The position numbers were made by a program, and so were the translations under genes. A stretch of 64,000 bases of DNA from Flammeovirga aprica JL-4 (GTDB lineage Bacteria; Bacteroidota; Bacteroidia; Cytophagales; Flammeovirgaceae). Positions 28,219-36,866 of the stretch are shown here, one piece after another; positions within the stretch are counted from its first letter, which is position 1; the number at the start of each line of letters is the position of its first letter. Below the pieces are notes generated by a model. It saw nothing but the letters and a program-made list of their open reading frames with translations, did no database searches and was not told where the DNA came from. The stretch lies in assembly GCF_012844305.1 (NCBI RefSeq), contig NZ_JABANE010000008.1, positions 1-64,000 of the forward strand, in the 5' to 3' direction.

Positions 28219-30315
28219 TTAGACTTTTATTGTAATACCAAGAATTTGTGCGATTTCACTTCTCTGTTGGTTCAGTAAGGAAAGTAACTGAAATGCTTCC
28301 ATCAATTTTTCATCATTCGCCTCTTTTTCTGCTGTTAATAAACTCCCATTACATTGTTCTATTAAATCACCGATATAAGTGAGTTTGTAATGTAAAAGCG
28401 TAGAGTAGGCGAGCTTACCTATATTTTCATCCTTTTTAGGAATAACGATTCTATGCCTTTTGAACCACTCCTCACTAGGCGTTTTCTCATTTTCTACTTT
28501 TAGGATTTGTTGCAGTCTTTTTCTGTCCATGTCACTGCTGTATTTTTCAGTGAAGTAATGGAAAGAAGGAATTTCACCCATAGCCGTTTCATTTTTATAA
28601 TCGACTAAGATTTGCTGGCAAAATTCATTTTCAAGCATCATTTCTCCTAATTCATCAAAGAGATATTCATAAATGTACCCTACATTTTCATCTACATATT
28701 CTGCTCCGAACAACACTAGAATTCTCACAAACTCTTCTTCATGAATACCAAGTTTTGCAAGTCTTTTTTCAGGAGTAGAAGTGGGTTGTGGTTCCTTTTC
28801 AACAGGAATTGGCTCACCTAGAGGAGGAAGTCCATTGATTTCTTCTATTGGAGGAGGGGCGTCATGAAAATTGGGATCATCTGTATAAAATTCTGGGGGG
28901 GGAGGAGGCAAATCATTTGGTGGAGCACTTACAAAACCACTGCCTACAGAACCTCCACTTGGATTTTCATAAGATCTTCTAGCTCTATTTTTTTCTTTCT
29001 CAATTCTCTCAATTTCTCTCTGCTTTAATGCATTGAGTTCCTTGATCAAACCGTCAATAGAAATATCAAAAACAGAAGCACACTCTTTGATAAAGATTTC
29101 TTGTTGAATAGTATCAGGAATTTTCACGATACTCTTCAACACCTCTCTTACTTTTTCTGCTTTATTTAGAGGGTCATTTTTGGCCTCTTCATTATATAAT
29201 TTTGCTGCAAAAAGAATAAAATCAGTTTCTTCATCCTTTAAAAACTGAGCAAACTTATCACTACCTAATTTTGAACAATAGCTATCAGGATCTTCTCCTT
29301 CAGGCAGACGAACTACACGTACATTCAGGCCTTGTTCCAAAAGCATATCCACACCTCTAATCGCCGCTTTAAGTCCAGCTGCGTCACCATCAAAAAGTGC
29401 AGTAACGTTATTTGTAAAACGTTTGATCTGTTTGATCTGCCCTTCTGTTAACGCCGTACCAGAAGAAGCTACTACGTTTTCAATACCTGATTGATGTAGA
29501 GAAATCACATCTGTATACCCTTCTACTAGGTAACATCTGTCTTTGACTCTCAGTGCATCTTTAGCATAGTAAATACCATATAAAGCATCACTTTTATGGT
29601 AAATTTCTGTTTCAGGAGAGTTGAGGTATTTTGGTTTGCCGTCTTTTTTCAAGGTACGGGCACCAAAAGCGATTACCCTTCCCGAAAGGTCATGAATAGG
29701 AAACATGACTCTGCCTCTGAAACGGTCGTATTTTTTTCCTTTATCATTAGCAGAACGGAGACCGGCCAGTTCAAGGGCTTCTTCAGTATAGCCTTTTTCT
29801 AAGGCACTTTTTTCTAAAGCGTCCCAAGAATCTAAACTATACCCAAGATCAAACTTATTGATAGTATCTCCTGTAAAACCTCTATTTTTGAAATAGCCAA
29901 GACCTAAAGATTTTCCTTCATCAGAAGTTTGCATGACACGCATGTAAAACTCTTTTGCATAGTTCATAGTCAGGAAAATACTCTCCCTTCTTTTATGTTT
30001 TTCTTCTTCCTCGGGCGATCTCTTTTTCTCCTCTATTTTGATCCCATATTTGTTGGCAAGGTATTTTAAGGCTTCAACATAATTCAGCCCTTCTTTTTCT
30101 TGCACAAACTTAATAGCATCACCAGAAGCACCGCATGAAAAACATTTGTACAAGTTCATGCTAGGAGTCACGTACATAGAAGGCGTATTGTCAACGTGGA
30201 AAGGGCATAACCCAATCCAAGATTTACCCTTTTTCTTTAGGGTGACAAAGTCTTCCACAACCTCAACAATGTCTAAGGTTCTTTTTATTTCATCTACGGT
30301 TTCCTGAGGGATCAT
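28219..30315 (-). CDS. dnaG: DNA primase
   Basis: The 698-residue protein has the N-terminal CHC2 zinc finger (about residues 37-65, CPFHVDNTPSM and CFSCG). Next come the catalytic core with DLGYSLDSWDALEK, and a Toprim domain (about 255-340) with LVEGYTDVISLHQ and FDGDAAG. The C-terminal helicase-binding part follows a long proline-rich linker (about 445-530, rich in PPP runs). DnaG makes RNA primers for replication forks. The proline-rich insert is typical of some Bacteroidota primases and otherwise unusual. The gene is divergent from recO. Confidence 0.95.
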   Translation of the reverse strand: MIPQETVDEIKRTLDIVEVVEDFVTLKKKGKSWIGLCPFHVDNTPSMYVTPSMNLYKCFSCGASGDAIKFVQEKEGLNYVEALKYLANKYGIKIEEKKRSPEEEEKHKRRESIFLTMNYAKEFYMRVMQTSDEGKSLGLGYFKNRGFTGDTINKFDLGYSLDSWDALEKSALEKGYTEEALELAGLRSANDKGKKYDRFRGRVMFPIHDLSGRVIAFGARTLKKDGKPKYLNSPETEIYHKSDALYGIYYAKDALRVKDRCYLVEGYTDVISLHQSGIENVVASSGTALTEGQIKQIKRFTNNVTALFDGDAAGLKAAIRGVDMLLEQGLNVRVVRLPEGEDPDSYCSKLGSDKFAQFLKDEETDFILFAAKLYNEEAKNDPLNKAEKVREVLKSIVKIPDTIQQEIFIKECASVFDISIDGLIKELNALKQREIERIEKEKNRARRSYENPSGGSVGSGFVSAPPNDLPPPPPEFYTDDPNFHDAPPPIEEINGLPPLGEPIPVEKEPQPTSTPEKRLAKLGIHEEEFVRILVLFGAEYVDENVGYIYEYLFDELGEMMLENEFCQQILVDYKNETAMGEIPSFHYFTEKYSSDMDRKRLQQILKVENEKTPSEEWFKRHRIVIPKKDENIGKLAYSTLLHYKLTYIGDLIEQCNGSLLTAEKEANDEKLMEAFQLLSLLNQQRSEIAQILGITIKV

Positions 30316-30370
30316 ATATTTTGACTACTTTTCGATTAAAAAAAGTATTTTAGTATTTACTATTAAACCA

Positions 30371-30397
30371 CAAAGTTAAGAGTTTAAGTTAACTTCG
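30371..30397. promoter_or_regulatory. Divergent dnaG and recO promoters, nearly abutting
   Basis: TAACTTTG on the minus strand (30371-30378) is a perfect -7 box for dnaG. On the plus strand TAACTTCG at 30390-30397, one mismatch from the consensus, lies 20 bases before the recO start. The two boxes are only 11 bases apart, so the polymerases would compete. Confidence 0.45.
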
Positions 30398-30417
30398 CTA
30401 TCCATAATGAAGAGAAG

Positions 30418-31113
30418 ATGATTGAACAGACAAAAGCATTAACATTAAGTAGCGTAAGATTTCAAGAATCTTCCCTTATTGTCCATATCTATACAGAGCG
30501 GTTTGGACGGAGGGATTATATTATCAAAGGAGCATTTAGTAAAAAAAGTAATAAGGCTTCTTTTTATCAGCCATTGAATCTTCTGGAATTGCAGGTGTAC
30601 GAACAGCCGAATAAAAACCTTCAGATGATCAAAGAGGTGAGGGTAGATTATCCGTTATTGTCTTTCAGAATCCAACCGAAAAAGAGTATGATTCTTACTT
30701 TTCTGACTGAATTTTTAGAGAAAGTATTAAAGGATGATGAAATCGGAAACCCAGAACTTTTTCAGTTTCTAACTGAAAGTTTATTGAGCTTAGATGCCAT
30801 GAATGAAAATTTTAATTGCTTTACGCTTCAGTTTATGATCAGAATGAGTCACTTCTTAGGAATAGGGATTCATGATGGAAAAATGCTTTTGGAAGAGACG
30901 GAAGTTACGGCACATGTGGATCCTGCATTAGTTCAAGTTATTGATCAGTTGATAGAAAAAGATTACCATGAAGCTCCTTCTTTTAATTTGCACACCCGAC
31001 GAATAGTAATGGATAAGATTTTATCTTTTTATGAGCTTCAAATTCAGAGTTTTGGGAAAATGAAGACGTTGGAGGTATTAAGAAATGTTGGCAATCCCTT
31101 TAAAAAGCATTAA
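30418..31113 (+). CDS. recO: DNA repair protein RecO
   Basis: The 231-residue protein starts MIEQTKALTLSSVRF and follows the family pattern: an N-terminal OB fold with SSLIVHIYTERFG and RDYIIKGAFS, then a helical C-terminal domain. The zinc-binding cysteines found in many RecO proteins are absent, as is usual in Bacteroidota. RecO anneals single strands and loads RecA together with RecR. It has close homologues of this length in the phylum. Confidence 0.9.
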   Translation: MIEQTKALTLSSVRFQESSLIVHIYTERFGRRDYIIKGAFSKKSNKASFYQPLNLLELQVYEQPNKNLQMIKEVRVDYPLLSFRIQPKKSMILTFLTEFLEKVLKDDEIGNPELFQFLTESLLSLDAMNENFNCFTLQFMIRMSHFLGIGIHDGKMLLEETEVTAHVDPALVQVIDQLIEKDYHEAPSFNLHTRRIVMDKILSFYELQIQSFGKMKTLEVLRNVGNPFKKH

Positions 31114-31179
31114 CTAAAAGGAGCTGATTGTCATGGAGGTAACAACGTATTAATAACTAATAAAAAAAATATTAATACT

Positions 31180-31554
31180 ATGAAAAAGCCCACAATCAAA
31201 GCCATCATTACTTTTGTAGTAATCAGCTTATCTACATTATCAATCAATGCATCGACATTAGACAAAGGAAAAAATGTTTATGTATTGGATAATGCACCAA
31301 CAATGACTGAGGTGCCAAGTATGATTCAAAAATTGGAAGTGAATACGAATGTAAAATTCAGACTTTCATATTCAGATGACAATAAAGCAATTTATACTGC
31401 CGAGAAAACAGTAATTATAACTGAAAATAATGCAGAGGGAGTAGAAGTGAAAGTATTGTGCGGTTCTAAAAAGCCAAATAAAGAATACAAAAAAGTGGTG
31501 AACGCATTGCAGAATAATCCGGCATTAAGTACACCAATGGAAAATATAAAATAG
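31180..31554 (+). CDS. Small secreted protein, unknown function
   Basis: The 124-residue product has a signal peptide (about 1-24, ending SINAS) and a mature part of about 100 residues with no domain I recognise. The mature part contains one cysteine (VLCGSKKP) and alternates hydrophobic strands and charged turns, consistent with a small periplasmic fold. It follows recO by 66 bases but begins after an AT-rich leader, so it may have its own promoter. Confidence 0.6.
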   Translation: MKKPTIKAIITFVVISLSTLSINASTLDKGKNVYVLDNAPTMTEVPSMIQKLEVNTNVKFRLSYSDDNKAIYTAEKTVIITENNAEGVEVKVLCGSKKPNKEYKKVVNALQNNPALSTPMENIK

Positions 31555-31570
31555 AGCGAATAGCTCATAA

Positions 31571-31610
31571 AAAAAAGCACTTGTCAATTAATTTTGGCAA
31601 GTGCTTTTTT
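31571..31610. terminator. Bidirectional terminator between two small convergent genes
   Basis: A 13-bp stem (AAAAAAGCACTTG / CAAGTGCTTTTTT) with a 14-base loop has A and T runs at the two ends, so it can end transcripts from both sides. Confidence 0.85.
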
Positions 31611-31629
31611 CGTTTTCATATCAAAAATA

Positions 31630-32142
31630 TTAAACTACTTTGACATGAATCTTTTTATTTTCAATTAAAGGATTTCCATCAGCATCATTCTGATTGCTCA
31701 TTAAGATTTCAATGGTATAATCACCTTTTTCAACTAACTGAGAGTTGATGATCTTTTTTAGATTAAGTATAACTGATTTTTTATGATCAATAGGAAAATA
31801 TAAACCAATAAGACTGATATTCTCAGAAGTTTCACCGTCAAACGCGGCTCTTACTACTTTGTCATTACACTTTATATCTAAAACCTTAAGATAATCGTCA
31901 CTTTGTACTCTAAGGTAAAGATTATCAAATTCTCCCTGAGCACCAATAACGGTCTCAGACAAGTTGATATTGACTCCTTGAAGCCTAGGTCGTGCCGCAA
32001 TATCAACATAAGCGACATCATTTATAGAATTCTCAATCGGGTCTTGAAATTGACCAAGATCAGGATTCATAAATATGGAATTGTATGATAGAATTCCTGT
32101 AATAAAAGTAGTGGCAAGAAATGTTATTGACTTCATGTTCAT
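31630..32142 (-). CDS. Small exported protein, unknown function
   Basis: The 170-residue product starts MNMKSITFLATTFITG (ATG 32136 is an alternative start) with a hydrophobic leader consistent with export. The mature part is predicted to be all-beta. It contains an LNLKKIINSQLVEKGDYTIEILMSN segment that resembles an extracellular Ig-like strand pair, but I cannot assign a family. It is convergent with the previous small secreted gene; there is no evidence that they work together. Confidence 0.55.
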   Translation of the reverse strand: MNMKSITFLATTFITGILSYNSIFMNPDLGQFQDPIENSINDVAYVDIAARPRLQGVNINLSETVIGAQGEFDNLYLRVQSDDYLKVLDIKCNDKVVRAAFDGETSENISLIGLYFPIDHKKSVILNLKKIINSQLVEKGDYTIEILMSNQNDADGNPLIENKKIHVKVV

Positions 32143-32374
32143 TGAGAGTTAGAAGAAAACAAAATTTAATAGTTCTTGTATTGAAGCACTTGTGGATGCT
32201 TATCAGATCATTTGTGTTTTGAGTACAATTCGTAATAAAAGAATCAATTGTACTTTTTGTTGTTATTTAGTTGACCTGATATTTTTCAAAACGTGAAATA
32301 TGATTTTGCAGCTGATCTTCTAACCTTCTTTTAAACTACTTTCACTAAATATATGTTATCCTTGGTTTTGTTTA

Positions 32375-33832
32375 TTATTTTTTGAGAAATGAACTGCCCC
32401 AAAGTCCTGAAAATGTGAAGATACCATTCAATAATAATAGCTCGTAACCAAACTTGTAGCCATTGAATAATGCAACTGAATTGGCTTGTAGGAAATAACA
32501 GATCACAGGTGATATAATACAAATAAGCATGACAAATCTTGGCTTCTTTTCTCCTTTCATTAAAATTGCAAAAGCGAATAAACCTAATAGGGGTCCATAA
32601 GTGTATGAGGCCAATTTTAAGATGGTATCTAAAGCGTTTGTATTATTAATACTATTAAAAAGTACGACTAACAAGAATAGGATAAAGGCAAACGTTATAT
32701 GTGTTATCTTTCTGATTTTAGATTTTTCTTCATCACTTTTTTCTGATTTTTCTATCTGTAAAAAGTCAATACAAAAACTTGTAGTCAGTGATGTGATGGC
32801 TGAATCGGCACTTGAAAAAGCAGCTGCAGTTACGCCTAATAAAAAGATGCAAGCTCCGAAAAGTCCTAATTTCTGCTGTGCTATAATAGGAAATAACTGA
32901 TCCGATTTTTTAGGTAATTCTAGTGATAAGAAATCGGCATATTGATAGATGAAAACACCTAAAACTAAAAACAGGGCAATAGTGCCAAACAAGATAACAC
33001 TAAAAAGTACCATGTTTTTCTGAGCAGCTTTTAGCGTTTTGATCGTTAGGTTTTTTTGCATCATATCCTGATCCAGCCCAGTCATTACAATCACAATAAA
33101 TGCACCTGTGATAAACTGTTTCCAGAAGTAATTTGGTGCTTTTACATCCCAGAAAAACGCCTGTGTATAATTGGTTTCTTCTACTGCTTTTTGGTAGATA
33201 TCAGGCAATGACATATTCATTTGATCTGCAATTAAATACAGCGTTAGAATTCCCGCTCCAATCATAAAAGTAGTTTGAAGAGTATCCGTCCATACTACTG
33301 TTTTAATACCGCCTTTTAGAGTGTAGAGTGTGATAATTAGTAGAAGGATAAAGGCATTGACGGTATATGGAATACCAAGAGGGCTATAAATAAAAGTTTG
33401 CAGTACAGTGGCCATAATAAATAGTTTACCTGCAGCTTGAAGTCCTCTTGATAGAATAAAGAAGGATGCACCTGTTTTGTAAGCGCCTGTACCTAAACGT
33501 TTGTCTAAAAAGCCATAGATAGAAATGAGATTGTTTTTATAGTAAATGGGCATTAGAATGTAAGCCACACCAATATAACCTAAAATATAACCCAAACTCA
33601 TTTGCAGATAACTGAAAGAAGCTCCTTTGACCATGCCAGGCAGTGAAATAAATGTGATCCCTGACAAAGTAGTACCAATCATACCGTACATCACAGCGTA
33701 CCATGGAGAGTTTTTATTTCCGTTGAAAAACGATAATGCCGAACTGTTTTTGCTGGTCCAATAGGAGATAGCAAACAGTAACAATATATAGGAAACAAAA
33801 ATCAATAAACTCTGATTGGCTGAAATGCTCAT
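32375..33832 (-). CDS. Sodium:solute symporter (SSS family)
   Basis: The 485-residue protein has about 13 membrane helices. It has the SSS-like sequences GMIGTTLSGITFISLPGMV near the N-terminus, TLKGGIKTVVWTDTLQ at about residue 170 and AAAFSSADSAITSLTTSFCIDF around 340; the last is the family's conserved Na-site region. It should import a small solute with sodium through the inner membrane. Sialate, sugar, proline and other transporters share this fold, and the neighbours do not tell which solute is used. Confidence 0.85.
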   Translation of the reverse strand: MSISANQSLLIFVSYILLLFAISYWTSKNSSALSFFNGNKNSPWYAVMYGMIGTTLSGITFISLPGMVKGASFSYLQMSLGYILGYIGVAYILMPIYYKNNLISIYGFLDKRLGTGAYKTGASFFILSRGLQAAGKLFIMATVLQTFIYSPLGIPYTVNAFILLLIITLYTLKGGIKTVVWTDTLQTTFMIGAGILTLYLIADQMNMSLPDIYQKAVEETNYTQAFFWDVKAPNYFWKQFITGAFIVIVMTGLDQDMMQKNLTIKTLKAAQKNMVLFSVILFGTIALFLVLGVFIYQYADFLSLELPKKSDQLFPIIAQQKLGLFGACIFLLGVTAAAFSSADSAITSLTTSFCIDFLQIEKSEKSDEEKSKIRKITHITFAFILFLLVVLFNSINNTNALDTILKLASYTYGPLLGLFAFAILMKGEKKPRFVMLICIISPVICYFLQANSVALFNGYKFGYELLLLNGIFTFSGLWGSSFLKK

Positions 33833-33938
33833 ATTAAAAAATGGATTGGCTTGTAATAAATGGCAGGCAAGGCATGCGTTTTAGATGTATGACTTCCTTT
33901 TTAAAAATTATCTCGAATGCGAAATAAGAAAAAATTAT

Positions 33939-33982
33939 CAAAAAAAATAGCCTTTGCAATTCAATTGATTACAAAGGCTATT
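33939..33982 (-). terminator. Intrinsic terminator after the TPR lipoprotein gene
   Basis: A perfect 11-bp stem (AATAGCCTTTG / CAAAGGCTATT) with a 15-base loop lies just beyond the minus-strand stop, next to a run of A on the plus strand (T in the transcript). Confidence 0.8.
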
Positions 33983-34006
33983 GTTATGATAAAGATTTAC
34001 CGTGAT

Positions 34007-35392
34007 TTAGAAGTTATGAGCTGCAGCATCAAAAGAAGCTAGTGTATAATAAGGTAACACAAGTTTTTCTCCTTTGCGGAATTGAGGAAGCTCTAGAGTT
34101 CTTTTTTCTTTACCGCCTTTGATATTTGTCAACTCAATATCTATTGTTTTTTGTCCTTCTTTCAGAGGTACTCTTGTATATAAAATATCTTTAGGAAGTG
34201 ACTGCCAAGAGCGTGTGTCTGCAGATTCTGTAGCTGAACCCAAAATACTTAAAGCCGTACCCCACCCTTCATTTTCTTGTGAAACTCTTGCCGCAACACT
34301 TTGTTTTAAAGCTACACGCAATAACGTTTTACTAAATTCTAATAGCATTCTCTCCTCCAGTACTTTAAAAGAAATAGCATTGATATCTTGTGCAAATGAG
34401 AACGCATACTGACTACTTCCATCAGAAAGTGTTGCTTTAGTATAGAAACTCTTTCTTTCTACGTATTTAGGGAAAACAGCACGGATCCAGGTCACTGAAA
34501 GCTGATCATTTCCCGCATAATAAGGGAAGCTCAAACCATACTCTTTGTTTACGAATGTCACCCATCCATTGCTACCTTCAATAATGGCAAAATTAAGGCC
34601 CCATTCTGCTTTTACAGGCGACATACCATTGTTCCAAAGCAAAACAAGAGAAGCATAATCATCCTCTTTTTGTAATTCAATACCGAATTCAGAAGCATAT
34701 TTTTTAGCATCATCCCACAGGCCTGTTTCTTGAGCAGTTCTTACAATATCATATTTCAATTGCTCTGGAACTTTCATTTTAAACAAGCGTGCATAATCGT
34801 TCTGATAAATTTCCAATGCATTTCTATAAGCAATAAACGCATTGTTCGGGTCTTTATTCGCTTCATAAATAATACCCATCATGACATGAATAAAAGCATC
34901 TCTTTTGTATTTCTTTTCAGAAGAGTACTTTTCACTGAGCCTGTTGAGTGCAAGGTTCATACGTTTACATTCAACAATGGCTTCATTGTATTTTTTTAAT
35001 TCTAAATAGTTGAGCGCTTTGAAATAGTTTACCATCAACTTCTCATGATCTTCCCCTCCATAAGTTGAAAGGTTAGGATTGAGGAGTAATGCACCTCCTT
35101 CTTCCAGCACACTTTTTTTATGATCTTCAATGAAAATATCAGCTTTCTGGAACATTTGATTACTGTGATCAAACTTTTCCTGAAGTGAAGCCACCATTCC
35201 AGAGTTTACGTAATACAAGAATTCTAGTCTTCCAGTTGCCATTTTATCACTGGCTTCCATCATCACTGCCGCTTGATCATAATTGCCTTCTGCTAGTGCT
35301 TTGTTGAATTCATACGTTTTTTCGTAAAAAGTAGGAGCACAAGCATAAACAATAAAAACGAGTACAGTACAGAGGTATATTCGGTAATTCAT
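34007..35392 (-). CDS. Tetratricopeptide-type lipoprotein, COG3014-like
   Basis: The 461-residue product has a lipoprotein signal peptide (FIVYACAP, Cys at about residue 18). A helical, TPR-like half follows (about 25-230, with YDQAAVMMEASDKM, LNYLELKKYNEAIVECKRM and AFIAYRNALEIYQ). The C-terminal half is beta-rich. This matches the COG3014 group, whose genes often neighbour lpoB-like genes, as here (lpoB is 226 bases upstream). A role in envelope assembly near peptidoglycan synthesis is an inference from that pairing. Confidence 0.65.
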   Translation of the reverse strand: MNYRIYLCTVLVFIVYACAPTFYEKTYEFNKALAEGNYDQAAVMMEASDKMATGRLEFLYYVNSGMVASLQEKFDHSNQMFQKADIFIEDHKKSVLEEGGALLLNPNLSTYGGEDHEKLMVNYFKALNYLELKKYNEAIVECKRMNLALNRLSEKYSSEKKYKRDAFIHVMMGIIYEANKDPNNAFIAYRNALEIYQNDYARLFKMKVPEQLKYDIVRTAQETGLWDDAKKYASEFGIELQKEDDYASLVLLWNNGMSPVKAEWGLNFAIIEGSNGWVTFVNKEYGLSFPYYAGNDQLSVTWIRAVFPKYVERKSFYTKATLSDGSSQYAFSFAQDINAISFKVLEERMLLEFSKTLLRVALKQSVAARVSQENEGWGTALSILGSATESADTRSWQSLPKDILYTRVPLKEGQKTIDIELTNIKGGKEKRTLELPQFRKGEKLVLPYYTLASFDAAAHNF

Positions 35393-35565
35393 ACTTGAGA
35401 GTGAATTGAATATTATAGAGTAAGATGCGTAATTAATAAGCTAGTTTAAAACCTAGCATTGGGATTTATTTTTCACTTAAACTTTCGAACAATTAAAATT
35501 CAAAACTTACGATTTTAATTGTACAATAGTTGATATGCACTTTTTAAAGTGAGGCAATAAAATAA

Positions 35566-35602
35566 AAGAACCTCCCTAATGCATATTTATTAGGGAGGTA
35601 AA
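35566..35602 (-). terminator. Intrinsic terminator after lpoB
   Basis: A perfect 11-bp stem (ACCTCCCTAAT / ATTAGGGAGGT) with an 8-base loop follows the lpoB stop on the minus strand. It ends in a T-rich flank. Confidence 0.75.
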
Positions 35603-35618
35603 TGAGTGCTACATCAAA

Positions 35619-36209
35619 TTAGTTCTTGATGTATTTTTTGATTTCTTTGTCACCGATCCATACTTTTTCAGTGGATTCAAGGTCTGCCAATTCAAGGTTT
35701 ACTTTGTAGTTTACTACTTTTTCTTTACCTAATTCATCAACAGTAGAATTGATCGTACCGAACATGATGAAGTCAGCACCTAATTCTTGAGCGATTTTCT
35801 TTTGAGTTTCCTCAGAAGCATTTGCTTGTTGAGATTGTTGTTCAGCACGGATTTGCTCACGGAACTGATCATTCTCAACCACTCTTACTTTACCAGAGTT
35901 AATGAATTCTCTTTCGATATCTTTGATGAAAGTTTCAGCTTCGATATGCTCATGAGATTTGTTGATTACTCCACCAACAATAACTACTGGCTTTTTGTTA
36001 TTTGCATTTTCAAAGTTAGGCAACCAAGGACGGCTCATAACATCTGAAATCATATCTTTAGAAACTTGTCTAGAGTCTGTATCATTCCAACGTCCACTAA
36101 TGTCAATAGTTTGGTTAGGATCAACACGAGTTACTGATCTTGAACATGCTCCAGCAAAAAGTAAAGAAAAGATTGCAATAGCGAATGTAAAATTTCTCGA
36201 TAATTTCAT
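35619..36209 (-). CDS. Penicillin-binding-protein activator LpoB-like lipoprotein
   Basis: The 196-residue product has a lipoprotein signal (LLFAGACSRS, Cys about residue 22). The family order follows: RWNDTDSRQVSKDMISD, then PVVIVGGVINKSHEHI, EREFINSGKVRVV and AQELGADFIMFGTINS. LpoB is an outer-membrane lipoprotein that stimulates PBP1b in E. coli; the Bacteroidota homologues are assumed to act in cell-wall synthesis or a related envelope task. It lies 43 bases behind the lipocalin-like gene on the same strand, so they probably form an operon. Confidence 0.8.
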   Translation of the reverse strand: MKLSRNFTFAIAIFSLLFAGACSRSVTRVDPNQTIDISGRWNDTDSRQVSKDMISDVMSRPWLPNFENANNKKPVVIVGGVINKSHEHIEAETFIKDIEREFINSGKVRVVENDQFREQIRAEQQSQQANASEETQKKIAQELGADFIMFGTINSTVDELGKEKVVNYKVNLELADLESTEKVWIGDKEIKKYIKN

Positions 36210-36252
36210 TTTGAATTAATTGATATTATTATTTTTTGATAAGATTTCTATG

Positions 36253-36672
36253 TTATTGAAGGACAAACTTTCCTTTTGGTTTGTCGAGTTTTTTCAGTAC
36301 AATTTTCGTCTCTGAGATACTTACTATTTTAAAACGCGAGGATGCAGTATCACTTGAGCCGTCACCTTTACCATGAGTAAGAAGCAATTCTTTTTTACTT
36401 CCCATAATCCATTTTCCCGCAAGGTACTCGTTTGTATTGTTTTTAAAACCGAACTTCTTGTCTATAGAGAAATGAAGGGTGTTTCCTTCATCTAAAGCAT
36501 AAGTTTCTTGTTTACTTAGTTTTTCTCTTTTTACGTCAGTAATAGTCCAGTCTTTACTAATTAGGATTGATTTTCTTTTCTCTAGGTCTTGCGCCATTGA
36601 TTCAGTGGACAATAGCATCATAAATCCAAGTGATAGCGAAAACAGACCTATGATCTTTTTAATTGTATTCAT
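36253..36672 (-). CDS. Small secreted lipocalin-like protein
   Basis: The 139-residue product has a signal peptide ending SMAQD. The mature part, about 110 residues, has the pattern WTITDVK, HFSIDKKFGF, AGKWIMG, RFKIVSISETKIVL of lipocalin-like beta-barrels that are common in Bacteroidota. Function is unknown. It precedes lpoB, which suggests an envelope function. Confidence 0.6.
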   Translation of the reverse strand: MNTIKKIIGLFSLSLGFMMLLSTESMAQDLEKRKSILISKDWTITDVKREKLSKQETYALDEGNTLHFSIDKKFGFKNNTNEYLAGKWIMGSKKELLLTHGKGDGSSDTASSRFKIVSISETKIVLKKLDKPKGKFVLQ

Positions 36673-36866
36673 AATAATTATTGTGTGGTTATTATCAAGT
36701 TCTATCGAAAACGTTCTATGTCTTTGAATGGTTTCAATAGAAACATTAATTAACGTTTAAGGTTTATCTTTTTGAGTTTTGGTACCTGATCAAAAAAAAT
36801 GAGTATTTATTCAGTATTCTGCTTAGGTACTTTATTATTTACTACTTCAAGTTATTCAAGAATATT

